Shown: piece by piece, positions 1 to 9,335 of the stretch | How positions within the stretch are numbered: position 1 is the stretch's first letter | Layout of the letters: each line of letters opens with the position of its first letter | Source: Sphingopyxis microcysteis | GTDB lineage: Bacteria > Pseudomonadota > Alphaproteobacteria > Sphingomonadales > Sphingomonadaceae | DNA length: 64,000 nucleotides | Direction of reading: 5' to 3' | Assembly (NCBI RefSeq): GCF_012274265.1 | Contig: NZ_JAANYY010000002.1 | Span: 310,001-374,000 of the forward strand | Program-made: the position numbers and the translations under genes | The notes under the pieces: generated by a model | What the model was told of the DNA's origin: nothing | Databases searched by the model: none | Seen by the model: the letters and a program-made list of their open reading frames with translations, nothing else

Positions 1-600
1 ATCATCAACGAAAACTACCTCGCCAAGCCGCTGTCGACCGGCCCCGCGTCGAAACCGCTGGTCGACCTCGCGATCCTCGACGACGATGGCAACGAGCTGG
101 CGCAGGGGAAGGTCGGCGAGGTCTGCATCCGCTCGGTGTGCAATTTCGAAGGCTATTGGAACAACGAGGCGGCGTCGAAGGCGGCCTTTTTCGACAATGG
201 CTATTTCCGCTCGGGCGACCTCGGCTATCTCGACGAAGACGGCTATTTGTTCATCGTCGACCGCAAGAAGGACATCATCATCCGCGGCGGTGAAAATATC
301 AGCTGCCAAGAGGTCGAGGCGGCGATCTACGAACATGGCGACACCAACGAATGCGCGGTGTTCGGCCTGCCCGACGAGCGGCTGGGCGAGGTTGTCGGCG
401 CGGTGATCTGGACCAAGCCGGGGAGCAGCGTCACCGCCGAGGATATGTGCTCGTTCCTCAGCCAGCGGCTGGCGCCGTACAAGGTGCCGTACAAGATCTG
501 GATGGTCGCCGACGCGCTGCCGAAGCTCGGCAGCGAAAAGATCGACAAGGTCAGCTTGCGCAACAAATATCGCGACGAATATGCGGCGGAGGTCGCGTAA
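1..600 (+). CDS. Adenylate-forming acyl-CoA ligase, C-terminal part (cut by left edge)
   Basis: The frame is open from base 1 to a TAA at 598-600 and gives the last 199 residues of an ANL-superfamily enzyme (fatty-acyl or other carboxylate CoA ligase, which activates an acid with ATP and transfers it to CoA). Visible core motifs, counted from the window edge, are SGDLG (71-75), DRKKD (87-91), RGGENIS (95-101) and the C-terminal catalytic lysine region PKLGSEKI (about 174-181). The small C-terminal domain is complete. The substrate-binding N-terminal domain lies outside the window, so the substrate cannot be stated. A long palindromic repeat follows the stop. Confidence 0.9.
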   Translation: MINENYLAKPLSTGPASKPLVDLAILDDDGNELAQGKVGEVCIRSVCNFEGYWNNEAASKAAFFDNGYFRSGDLGYLDEDGYLFIVDRKKDIIIRGGENISCQEVEAAIYEHGDTNECAVFGLPDERLGEVVGAVIWTKPGSSVTAEDMCSFLSQRLAPYKVPYKIWMVADALPKLGSEKIDKVSLRNKYRDEYAAEVA

Positions 601-650
601 CCTTTTTTTGGTGGCGAGCGAACTCAGATCATGGCCGATGTTGAAATTTC

Positions 651-728
651 CGTCATCCCGGCGAAGGCCGGGATCTCGACCTGGCGGACGAGAGCACCGG
701 CGGGATCCCGGCCTTCGCCGGGATGACG
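651..728. repeat. Palindromic element, CGTCATCCCGG family
   Basis: Two perfect 25-nt inverted arms (651-675 and 704-728; the left arm begins CGTCATCCCGGCGAAGGCC) flank a 28-nt centre. Copies with the same 78-nt total length lie at 14041-14118 and 40390-40467, and a modified copy at 32505-32607. It sits between the ligase and cytochrome genes and could fold into a strong hairpin in RNA. Confidence 0.9.
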
Positions 729-751
729 GTCGGATGGGAGTTGGAGAGCAT

Positions 752-1585
752 ATGAATGAAGCCACTCCAGCCCCCGTCCCACCACCGCCGCGCGTCTATC
801 GCCACCGGCTGCCGACGCGCATCTGGCACTGGCTGAACGCTGGCACCCTGCTCATCATGCTGATGAGCGGGCTGATGATTTTCAATGCCCATCCACGGCT
901 CTATTGGGGCGAATATGGCGCCAATTTCGACCGCGCCTGGCTGGTGATCGGCTCGACCGCGGACGAAGGCTATTTGCGGATCGGTGACTGGCGGGTCGAA
1001 ACGACCGGGGTGCTCGGCCGCTGGACCAATGCCGAGGGGGTAGAAAAGACCTGGGCCTTTCCCGGCTGGGCGACGATCCCGACCAGCTACAGCCTTGCCG
1101 ACGGGCGGCGCTGGCACCTGTTCTTTGCCTGGGTAATGGCGATCGGGCTGACGCTCTACATGCTGTGGACCGCGATCGGCGGGCATTTGAAAAAAGACCT
1201 GCACGTCCGCCGCGACGAATGGTCGCCGCGCCATATCTGGCATGACATCAAAGACCACGCGCGGCTGCGCTTTCCGCGCGGCGAAGCGGAGGCGCGGTAC
1301 GGCATCCTCCAGAAGCTCAGCTACATCGGGGTCATCTTCATCCTGCTGCCGCTGATGATCGCGACCGGGCTCACCATGTCGCCGGGACTGAACGCCAGCG
1401 CGCCGTGGCTGCTCGACCTGTTCGGTGGTCGCCAATCGGCGCGGTCGATCCACTTCATCGCCGCCTGGGCACTGGTGGCGTTTTTCCTCGTCCATATCCT
1501 GATGGTGCTGCTCGCCGGGCCGGTGAACGAGGTGCGGTCGATGGTGACCGGCTGGTTCCGCCTGCCGCCGGAGAAGGATGCATGA
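752..1585 (+). CDS. Membrane cytochrome b (b561-like) subunit
   Basis: This 277-residue membrane protein resembles the di-haem cytochrome b subunits that pass electrons between quinone and a periplasmic oxidoreductase. Several hydrophobic segments are visible (about 28-45, 118-138, 196-215, 235-255), with histidines at their edges and inside them (H18, H26, the RRWHLFFAW and SIHFIAAWALVAFFLVH regions) that are plausible haem ligands. The ATG at 752 was chosen because GGAG lies just upstream; an in-frame ATG at 734 is the alternative. Its stop overlaps the next start as ATGA, so it is translationally coupled to the molybdopterin protein, which is its likely partner. The electron donor or acceptor is unknown. 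Confidence 0.85.
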   Translation: MNEATPAPVPPPPRVYRHRLPTRIWHWLNAGTLLIMLMSGLMIFNAHPRLYWGEYGANFDRAWLVIGSTADEGYLRIGDWRVETTGVLGRWTNAEGVEKTWAFPGWATIPTSYSLADGRRWHLFFAWVMAIGLTLYMLWTAIGGHLKKDLHVRRDEWSPRHIWHDIKDHARLRFPRGEAEARYGILQKLSYIGVIFILLPLMIATGLTMSPGLNASAPWLLDLFGGRQSARSIHFIAAWALVAFFLVHILMVLLAGPVNEVRSMVTGWFRLPPEKDA

Positions 1586-2352
1586 GCGAGATCATTCTGC
1601 CGCGCCGCCAGCTGATCGCCCGCGCAGGGGGGCTTGCTGCAACATTGCCGCTGCTGTCGGCTTGCGACGCGATCAACGACGCGCCTGCGGTGCGCAAGAT
1701 ATTGTCGATGGGCGAGGAGATGAACCGCGCGAGCCAGCGCGCGCTCATCGATCGCAACGCCCTGGCGCGCGAATATAGCCGCGCCGACCTGTCGCCTTAC
1801 TTCCGGCCCAATGGCACGCGGCTGCCCGCGGGCGCCGCCTATGCCGCGCATGCCGCGAGCGGCTTCGCCGACTGGCGCGTGGCGGTCACCGGACTGGTCG
1901 CGCGGCCGCTGTCGCTTTCGATGGCCGACATCCGCACGATGCCGCAGCGCACCCAGATCACCCGCCACGACTGCGTCGAAGGTTGGAGCGCAATCGGCCA
2001 ATGGACCGGCGTCCAGCTGTCGCGCATCCTCGCCGCCGCCGGGGTCCGCGACAGCGCGCGCTATATCGTGTTCCGCTGCGCCGACCGGCTCGGCGACGCG
2101 CTCTATTATGAAAGCTGCGACATGGTCGACGCGCGCCATCCGCAGACGATCCTCGCTTGGGCGCTCAACGATGCGGTGCTGCCGATCGCCAACGGCGCTC
2201 CGCTGCGCCTCAGGATCGAGCGCCAGCTCGGCTACAAGCACGCCAAATATGTGAACGCGATCGAAGCGGTCGCCAGCCTCGATGGCATCGGCGCGGGCAA
2301 GGGCGGTTATTGGGAAGATCGCATCGATTACGAATGGTATGCGGGGATTTGA
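1582..2352 (+). CDS. Molybdopterin-dependent oxidoreductase, sulfite-oxidase fold
   Basis: This 256-residue protein has the single molybdopterin-binding domain of the sulfite oxidase/MsrP family. The likely molybdenum-ligating cysteine is C131, in the context RHDCVEGWS. The N-terminus carries a twin arginine (R8-R9) before a hydrophobic stretch ending in a lipobox-like LSAC (25-28), suggesting a folded, Tat-exported and possibly lipid-anchored protein facing the periplasm. The start overlaps the stop of the cytochrome gene by ATGA, so the two probably form one membrane-bound oxidoreductase. The family's substrates vary (sulfite, oxidised methionine and others), and nothing here identifies this one. 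Confidence 0.88.
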   Translation: MSEIILPRRQLIARAGGLAATLPLLSACDAINDAPAVRKILSMGEEMNRASQRALIDRNALAREYSRADLSPYFRPNGTRLPAGAAYAAHAASGFADWRVAVTGLVARPLSLSMADIRTMPQRTQITRHDCVEGWSAIGQWTGVQLSRILAAAGVRDSARYIVFRCADRLGDALYYESCDMVDARHPQTILAWALNDAVLPIANGAPLRLRIERQLGYKHAKYVNAIEAVASLDGIGAGKGGYWEDRIDYEWYAGI

Positions 2353-2549
2353 ACCGCGCCGTCACCAGCCAGGACGGCAAAGTTCAGTAAAGTTCAGCCC
2401 AATGGCGATCCCCGCTTGGCGCGCTCAATCGGACGCTGCGATGGGCGCGACGCGACTCTTCCGTCAGCTTATTCCATGGCCAAATATTGTAGGAAAGCGC
2501 TATTTTCATCCGCAATGGGAAAGCCAATAATCCGAGCCGTTAAACTTCG

Positions 2550-2987
2550 TTACGCCGGATAGCGCTCGTTCATGACGTCCCAGCTCAGCACAACCAGCTT
2601 TTCGAGCACGTCCAAATCGACATCGGCGAGCTTGTTGACGTAAAGGCATGATTTTCCGACCTTATATTTGCCAAGCTGCGCAAACAGAAGGTCCGCCTCG
2701 GGCTGGCGGTCGCAGTAATGGCCCATCAGATACAGCGTCAGCGCCGCCTTGCGCGGGCTGAACCCGGCGCGGCACATCGTTCCCGAATGGCCGCTGTCAT
2801 AGACATAGTCATAGCTGCCATAGCCGATGATCGACGGCCCCCACATCTTCGGCTCCAGCCCGGTGACGCGGCGGTGCATCGCGTCGATCACCGCCGCCTC
2901 CTCGCGCCGCCGCGCTTCGGGAACCGCGGCGATGAAGTCGGCGACCGACACCTCGGTCGCCTTGGTCTTGATCTCGGCTTTGCCCAT
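2550..2987 (-). CDS. DUF1801 domain protein
   Basis: This 145-residue cytoplasmic protein shows the DUF1801 (YdhG-like) pattern: an early segment on not overloading pairwise helices, the MWGPSIIGYGSYDYVY region, then a block running through AALTLYLMGHY and LGKYKVGKSCLYVNKLADVD. The family's role is not well defined, so none is assigned. The ATG at 2987 has a good GGGGAGA site upstream. It is transcribed on the same strand as the WYL regulator upstream, with a gap of about 47 nt, and may share its transcript. Confidence 0.85.
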   Translation of the reverse strand: MGKAEIKTKATEVSVADFIAAVPEARRREEAAVIDAMHRRVTGLEPKMWGPSIIGYGSYDYVYDSGHSGTMCRAGFSPRKAALTLYLMGHYCDRQPEADLLFAQLGKYKVGKSCLYVNKLADVDLDVLEKLVVLSWDVMNERYPA

Positions 2988-3034
2988 GACGTGTCTCCCC
3001 CCGTGAGATTAGCGGCTTGGCGCGCAGAATCCAG

Positions 3035-3994
3035 TCACCGGTGGCGCGCCGCGATCTGCGCTGCCAACCCCGCGATGCGGCGGCGAAAGCTGGCGGGAGT
3101 GACAACCTCGACCTCGGCGCCGAGCGCGAGCATGTCGCGCGCGCCATGGTCGCTGTCTTCGACCATCATTTCCATCGCGCGCCAGCCGTCGGGGGCCGGG
3201 GCGTCAGCCGCGGCGACGGCGTCGGCGCCGCGCGGCGATTGCGCCGCCAGCCGTTTGCACCCGTCGGGGGAGGCGCGAACGGTGGCGCGCGTCGCGAACA
3301 ATTCGGCCTCGAACCGCGCCTGTTCGGCATGCCACCAACGCGCGAGGTGGAAATCGGCCGGGCGCTCGAAGGATGTGGTGCCCACCGCCAGCCGGTCGAT
3401 GTTTGCGATACGAAAGATGCGCGTCTTGCCGCCGCCGCGCGCCGCCAGATACCATATCCCGGCTTTCAGGACGACGCCGAGCGGATCGACCGTCCAGTCG
3501 CGCACCCCCAGCCAGCTGTCGTAGCGCATCGACAGGGTGCGCTGGTCGAGCGTGGCGCGGGCGATCGCGGGCAGGTGCGGCAAGTTTTCACCGCTGCGAT
3601 ACCAGTCGACCGCGTCGAGGTGGAAGCGCGTCGCCATCCGGTCGGCCAGCGCGCCGCCATCGCCCGGCAGCGCCGCGATCAGCTTGTTATGCGCAGCGCT
3701 CGTCGCCGCCCCGATCCCGAGTTCGCTCGCGGGACCGGGCAGCCCGATCATCGCCATCGCTTCGGCCTCCTCGGCTGACAGACCGGTGAGCTGGGTACGA
3801 TAGCCGTCGAGCAACTGGAACCCGCCGCCGGGGCCGCGGTCGCCGTACACCGGGACGCCCGCCGCCGAGAGCGCGTCGATGTCGCGGTAGATGGTGCGTT
3901 CGGACACCTCGAATTCGGCGGCGAGATCCGCCGCGGTGAGCCGCCCCCGCAGTTGTAGAAGGATCAGGATCGAAAGGAGGCGGCTCGCACGCAT
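3035..3994 (-). CDS. YafY-type transcriptional regulator (HTH plus WYL)
   Basis: This 319-residue regulator has an N-terminal winged helix-turn-helix of the HTH_11 type (about 5-58, including VSERTIYRDIDAL), a linker, and a WYL ligand-sensing domain around WYL at 181-183. Family members are usually repressors of adjacent genes. It is divergent from the exported protein at 4072, and the 77-nt gap contains the dyad CTGACA-AAAAA-TGTCAG (4017-4033), a natural candidate for its operator. No clear ribosome binding site precedes the ATG at 3994; the start is chosen because the family's N-terminus begins here. Confidence 0.88.
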   Translation of the reverse strand: MRASRLLSILILLQLRGRLTAADLAAEFEVSERTIYRDIDALSAAGVPVYGDRGPGGGFQLLDGYRTQLTGLSAEEAEAMAMIGLPGPASELGIGAATSAAHNKLIAALPGDGGALADRMATRFHLDAVDWYRSGENLPHLPAIARATLDQRTLSMRYDSWLGVRDWTVDPLGVVLKAGIWYLAARGGGKTRIFRIANIDRLAVGTTSFERPADFHLARWWHAEQARFEAELFATRATVRASPDGCKRLAAQSPRGADAVAAADAPAPDGWRAMEMMVEDSDHGARDMLALGAEVEVVTPASFRRRIAGLAAQIAARHR

Positions 3995-4016
3995 TATTTA
4001 CGGTAGCAGAAAATAA

Positions 4017-4033
4017 CTGACAAAAAATGTCAG
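4017..4033. promoter_or_regulatory. Candidate WYL-regulator operator
   Basis: The 17-bp dyad CTGACAAAAAATGTCAG has perfect 6-bp arms around AAAAA. It lies 23 bp from the regulator start and 38 bp from the divergent exported-protein start, so it could control both. On the minus strand its TTGTCA resembles a -35 element. Assignment to the adjacent regulator is inference. Confidence 0.5.
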
Positions 4034-4071
4034 GATGATGGGTCTACCTATGGTGCTGGAGGAAAAGCCCG

Positions 4072-4716
4072 ATGTCCGATTTTACCGTCGCCCCCGCGAA
4101 GGCGGGGGCCGCTGTCGGTCTTTGCAGCGCCGAAGGCGCGCCACTGCAGGCGGCCCCCGCCTTTGCGGAGGCGACGGTTGACCGGCGAACCCTGATCACT
4201 TTTGCAACAGGAGCCATTATGTCCAGCCTGATCCCCGCTGCCGCCGCCGTGATCAACCCGGCGCCTGTCGGCAAGCCCGGCGATTTCGATTTCCTGACCG
4301 GCGAATGGCGCATCCACAATAAATTCCGCGAAGGCGAAACCTGGATCGAATTTCCCGGCGAAGCGACCGTCGTCGCGATTCTGGGCGGCATAGCCAGCGT
4401 CGAGGAACTGCGCATCCCGGCGCGCGGCTTTTCGGGCATGGGATTGCGCCTGCTCGACGTTGAAAAGAAAATCTGGTCCGACCATTGGGTCAACGCCAAA
4501 TCGGGGGTCGTGACGGTGCCGGGCCAGCTCGGCGTGTTCGAGGGCGGCGTCGGCACCTTCCTGTCGGAAGGCGAGGGCGCGAGCGGGCCCGAGCTTTATC
4601 GCGGCGTGTGGGACCGGATCACGCCGACCAGCTGCCGATGGTTTCAGGGGACGTCGCGCGACGGTGGCAAGACATGGGACGACAGCTGGTTCATGGACTG
4701 GACGCGCGTCGGCTGA
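4072..4716 (+). CDS. Exported protein of unknown function, palindromic element in its signal peptide
   Basis: The ATG at 4072 has a strong GGAGGA site 8 nt upstream and gives 214 residues. An in-frame ATG at 4219 with ACAGGAG upstream would give 165. Residues 5-36 are encoded by a 93-nt palindromic element (4085-4177), exactly 31 codons with no stop. Omitting it joins MSDF to IDRRTLITFATGA and then the hydrophobic MSSLIPAAAA run, a convincing Tat signal peptide. The mature part begins with GDFDFLTGEWRI and resembles DUF1579-like proteins, which have no established activity. Whether the long form is still exported is unknown; the 4219 start would lack the twin arginine. It is divergent from the WYL regulator. 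Confidence 0.75.
   Translation: MSDFTVAPAKAGAAVGLCSAEGAPLQAAPAFAEATVDRRTLITFATGAIMSSLIPAAAAVINPAPVGKPGDFDFLTGEWRIHNKFREGETWIEFPGEATVVAILGGIASVEELRIPARGFSGMGLRLLDVEKKIWSDHWVNAKSGVVTVPGQLGVFEGGVGTFLSEGEGASGPELYRGVWDRITPTSCRWFQGTSRDGGKTWDDSWFMDWTRVG
4085..4177. repeat. Palindromic element, CGTCGCCCCCG family, in frame within a CDS
   Basis: Inverted arms at 4085-4112 and 4150-4177 (28 nt, two mismatches) begin CCGTCGCCCCCGCGAAGG. Related copies lie between genes at 32389-32478 and 38520-38597. This copy is 93 nt, a multiple of three, and reads through without a stop. Confidence 0.88.
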
Positions 4717-4775
4717 GAGTTCGGGCTGACGCGGCAGGGCGGATTGGCCCCGGCCCCACCGCGTCGATCGTGCGA

Positions 4776-6845
4776 TCAGCGCTTCGCGCGCTTGCCCGCG
4801 AGTTCGGCGACCAGCGCCGGGGCGGGCCAGATTTTCTCTAGCCCTTCCTGGATCGCCGCGGTCGACACCGCGACGGTGCGGTTCAGCGTGCCGTCATAGC
4901 CGAAGTTGCCGCCGAGCGAATGGATATTGCCGTCGAACGCGGTGCCGATCACGCTGCCGTCGCGGGCGATCACCGGCGAACCCGAATTGCCGCCGATGAT
5001 GTCGTTGGTGGTGACGAAGTCATAGACGATATTCTTGTCGATCCGCGACTCGGCCTTCACGAACCCGTCGGCCAATTTGTAGGGCAGCTGACCCGTCGCG
5101 CGGTCGTATGTGCCGCCCATCACGGTGGTCGCGGGGACCGGCTTGCCGCGCTCGGTCCATCCCTTCACCTGGCCATAGGACAGGCGCAGCGTAAAGGTCG
5201 CGTCGGGATAGAGCTTGTCGCCATAGGCGGCGAAGCGCGCCTTTGCCAATCGTGCCTGCGCCGCGGTGACCGGCGCGTCATAGTCGCGGTCGAACGCCGT
5301 CTTGATCGCGCGGGCGCGTGGGTCGAGCTGGGCAAAGAAACGGATCATCGGGTCGTCCGACGCTGCGATCGCGGCCGCGCCGCCCTCCCACAGTTGCTTG
5401 CGATAGGCGGGGTCGGCGAGCTTCGTCCCTTCGACGAGCCGTTTGCCGAGCGCTTCGGGGCTTTCCTTGCCCAGCAGCATTTTGACGTCGGCATTGTCGG
5501 CGCCCAGATATTCGCGTGCCTTGCTCGCCCAGAAGCTGACGCCCAGTTCTTCCAGCCAGGGATAGGTCGGGACCGGATCGGTCAGCCGCTTTTCGGTCAG
5601 CGGCAGCGCCGAGTCGGTGAAACCGGGCAGGCGCTCGCTGTTCGGCTTGCCCCGTTCGGCGGCGGCGCGCACCAGCGTCATCGCGTACCCGGCCAGCGTC
5701 GAATAGCTGGCAGGGCCGCTCTGCAGGAACACGCTGTCGAGATAGGTGTTGCGGCGCTCGGCCATCGCCTTGTCGATTTCGGACCAGGGATCACCGATTT
5801 CGGCATTGCCTTTGACCCGTGCGCGCAGGTCGGCTTCTTCGGCGGCCATCTTGGCGGTAAAGGCCGGATCGTTGAGCGCGCGCAGCTGCCCCGACAGCGC
5901 CTTGAAGCTGTTTTCATATCCGAACAGCTCGTCGCCGCCTTCGCGCGTCTTGGTGGCATCGCCCTCCATATTGGCAATCAGGCGACCGCGAAATTCGGAC
6001 AACAGGATGAGCGTCAGCGGCAGGCGTTCGGCGCGCTGGAATTCGCGCTGCGTTTCGGTCAGCAGGCGCTGGGTCGAACCGGGGTTGCCGACGACGAAGG
6101 TGATCTCGCCATCCTGCGGCGCGCGCGGATTCCATTTAAGGTGGGTGGGCGTCGCGACCGGCTTCTCATCCTCATAGGCGCGCAGGAAGGCGGCATCCAT
6201 CGCGTAGCGCGGGAAGTTGAAATTGTCGGGGTCGCCGCCAAAGAAGGCCGCCTGAAACTCGGGCGCCCACGCGATGCGGACGTCGCTATACTTGCGATAT
6301 TGATACAGCTTGTACTGGCCGCCGCCGAACAAGGTCACCACCTGGCAGCGCGTCTTGGCGCGGTCGGTGCAGCCGGCCGACTCGAGTTCGGCGATGCGCG
6401 CGTCGCGCGCCTTGACCAGCGCTTCGCCGGTCAGCGATCCGATCACGCCCTGAATATCGCCGGTGACGTCGGTGATCGACGTGACGACTTCCGCCTGCTG
6501 CCCCGGGCATTTGCGTTCGCGCGCGCGGTCGGCGGCGTTGAAGCCGCCCGCCACCAGGTCGCTGTCGGCGGTCGACAGATTCTGCAGGCAGCTGATGACG
6601 CAATGGTGGTTGGTCAGGATCAGCCCCTCGCCCGAAACGAACGACGCCGAGCAGCCACCGGTCAGCCGCACCGCCGACGCCTGCGTCCGGTCCAGCCATT
6701 GCTTGTTGGGCGCCCAGCCATAGGTGCCCCGAATCGCGTCGGTGGGAACGCCGTCGAACGTCCACATCCCTTCCTCGGCAGCAGCGGGGGTGGCGACGGC
6801 GAACGCCGCGGCGGCGGCAGAAGCGAAAGCAAGGGTCAGGCGCAT
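4776..6845 (-). CDS. S46 family dipeptidyl-peptidase
   Basis: This 689-residue protein belongs to the S46 serine peptidases (DPP7/DPP11 type), which release dipeptides from peptide N-termini in the periplasm. It has a Sec signal peptide (about 1-23, ending PAAAEE). The catalytic histidine is in the TNHHC segment (H80 or H81), and the nucleophile is S621 in GGNSGSP; the FPRYAMDAAFLR region is where the aspartate is expected. Length fits the family. The frame is open far upstream, but the ATG at 6845 begins the signal peptide and is the sensible start. It is divergent from argG across 153 nt that contain the palindrome GTATCATCTGATAC. Confidence 0.92.
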   Translation of the reverse strand: MRLTLAFASAAAAAFAVATPAAAEEGMWTFDGVPTDAIRGTYGWAPNKQWLDRTQASAVRLTGGCSASFVSGEGLILTNHHCVISCLQNLSTADSDLVAGGFNAADRARERKCPGQQAEVVTSITDVTGDIQGVIGSLTGEALVKARDARIAELESAGCTDRAKTRCQVVTLFGGGQYKLYQYRKYSDVRIAWAPEFQAAFFGGDPDNFNFPRYAMDAAFLRAYEDEKPVATPTHLKWNPRAPQDGEITFVVGNPGSTQRLLTETQREFQRAERLPLTLILLSEFRGRLIANMEGDATKTREGGDELFGYENSFKALSGQLRALNDPAFTAKMAAEEADLRARVKGNAEIGDPWSEIDKAMAERRNTYLDSVFLQSGPASYSTLAGYAMTLVRAAAERGKPNSERLPGFTDSALPLTEKRLTDPVPTYPWLEELGVSFWASKAREYLGADNADVKMLLGKESPEALGKRLVEGTKLADPAYRKQLWEGGAAAIAASDDPMIRFFAQLDPRARAIKTAFDRDYDAPVTAAQARLAKARFAAYGDKLYPDATFTLRLSYGQVKGWTERGKPVPATTVMGGTYDRATGQLPYKLADGFVKAESRIDKNIVYDFVTTNDIIGGNSGSPVIARDGSVIGTAFDGNIHSLGGNFGYDGTLNRTVAVSTAAIQEGLEKIWPAPALVAELAGKRAKR

Positions 6846-6870
6846 CAAAAATCCTCGTCCGTGAGATATG

Positions 6871-6884
6871 GTATCATCTGATAC
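6871..6884. promoter_or_regulatory. Palindrome in the S46 peptidase/argG intergenic region
   Basis: GTATCATCTGATAC has perfect 6-bp arms around TC. It lies 26 bp upstream of the peptidase start and 115 bp upstream of argG, a position that favours control of the peptidase. No regulator gene is adjacent. Confidence 0.4.
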
Positions 6885-6998
6885 TAGCGGTCGAGGTCCG
6901 CGCGGCCAAGGGGAATGTTGTGGTAGCGCATCGCGGTTGCGCGGGGGCGGGCAGGCTGCTAGCCGCGCCCGCGATATTCTCTCGCCAAAGGTACCGCC

Positions 6999-8216
<1,218 letters not shown>

Positions 8217-8292
8217 TCGGCAACGGCGTCGTTACAAGGAATGTTGGCCTGTTAATTAAACGCAACCATATCGAAGGAAATGAAGGGTTAGC

Positions 8293-8328
8293 ATGACGCG
8301 CGGACCTGCGCTAAGGCGCGAATCGTGA
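8293..8328 (+). other. Possible 11-codon leader ORF before the threonine aldolase
   Basis: An ATG at 8293, 5 nt after GAAGGG, opens 11 codons (MTRGPALRRES) ending in TGA 8326-8328, which overlaps the GTG start of the aldolase (GTGA). Translation of this stretch could couple ribosomes to the weakly preceded GTG. This may be chance. Confidence 0.25.
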
Positions 8329-9335
8329 CAGCGACCCGCTTCTTTTCCGACAATGCGGCAACGGTGCATCCGGCCGTGATGGAAGCGCTCGCGGCCGCCA
8401 ACCATGTCGACACCGCCTATGACGGCGATGCGCTGAGCATGTCGCTCGATGCGACATTTTCGGAGCTGTTCGAGACCGACTGCGAAGTCGTGTGGATTCC
8501 CACCGGCACCGCCGCGAACAGCATCATCCTCGCCCATTTCGTGCGGCCGTGGCAGGGCATCCTCTGTTACGAGGAAGCGCATATCGAGGTCGACGAATGC
8601 GGCGCCCCGACCTTTTATTCGGGCGGCGCCAAGCTGATGACGCTGCCGGGGCGCGGCGCCAAGATCGACGCCGAGGCGCTGAAGGCGCGGATCGCGGGGA
8701 TCCGCAAGGATGTCCATCAGGTGCAGCCCGCGGCGATCAGCATCACCAACGCGACCGAATATGGCCTTGTCTGGCGCGCCGACGAGATTGGCGAGATCAG
8801 CCAGGTCGCGCGCGCCAATGGCATGAAGCTGCATATGGACGGCGCGCGCTTTGCCAATGCCGTCGCCCATCTGGACTGCGCTCCCGCCGATGTGACCTGG
8901 CGCGCCGGGGTCGACGCGCTGTCGTTCGGCTTCACCAAGAATGGCGCGATGATGGCCGAGGCGATCGTCTTCTTCGGCGGCAGCGGCGGGCCGGGGGTCC
9001 GCGAGCTGAAAAAACGCGGCGGCCATTTGCTCAGCAAGGGGCGGTTCGTGGCGGCGCAGATTCGCGCGATGCTGACCAACGACCTGTGGCTCGACAATGC
9101 GCGCGCGGCGAACGCCGGGGCGGCGACGCTGGCGGCGGCATGCGGCGACCGGTTGATGCACCCTGTCGAAGCGAATGAATTGTTCGTCCGGCTGACGCCT
9201 GCCGAGGCCGCCAAACTGCGCGGCGCCGGTTTTGATTTCTACGATTGGGGCGAAGGCGCGGCGCGGTTGGTGGCGAGCTGGGATCAGGATGCGCAGGCGG
9301 TCGCGCCGTTTGCAGCCGCGATCGCCGCGCTATGA
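8325..9335 (+). CDS. Low-specificity threonine aldolase-type PLP enzyme
   Basis: This 336-residue fold-type I PLP protein belongs to the beta-eliminating lyase/threonine aldolase family, which cleaves L-threonine or allo-threonine to glycine and acetaldehyde. The PLP-binding lysine is K205 in SFGFTKNGAMMAEA, and the cofactor-contacting HMDGARF is at 170-176. The family reading starts at GTG 8325, which overlaps a possible 11-codon upstream ORF. Its stop overlaps the start of the EamA transporter (ATGA), so the two are coupled, possibly linking amino-acid turnover to export. Confidence 0.9.
   Translation: MTATRFFSDNAATVHPAVMEALAAANHVDTAYDGDALSMSLDATFSELFETDCEVVWIPTGTAANSIILAHFVRPWQGILCYEEAHIEVDECGAPTFYSGGAKLMTLPGRGAKIDAEALKARIAGIRKDVHQVQPAAISITNATEYGLVWRADEIGEISQVARANGMKLHMDGARFANAVAHLDCAPADVTWRAGVDALSFGFTKNGAMMAEAIVFFGGSGGPGVRELKKRGGHLLSKGRFVAAQIRAMLTNDLWLDNARAANAGAATLAAACGDRLMHPVEANELFVRLTPAEAAKLRGAGFDFYDWGEGAARLVASWDQDAQAVAPFAAAIAAL

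Noticed and set aside
2353..2549. Gene in the gap before DUF1801
   Set aside because: Only weak frames with no start or ribosome site; a short direct repeat (AAAGTTCAG twice) is not enough to call a feature.
3989..4023. Minus-strand promoter TTGTCA with TAAATA directly before the WYL regulator
   Set aside because: Its transcription start would fall inside the gene's first codons, so the -10 match is probably chance.
4920..6881. A 653-residue frame opposite the S46 peptidase
   Set aside because: Shadow of a clear peptidase; no motif or ribosome site of its own.
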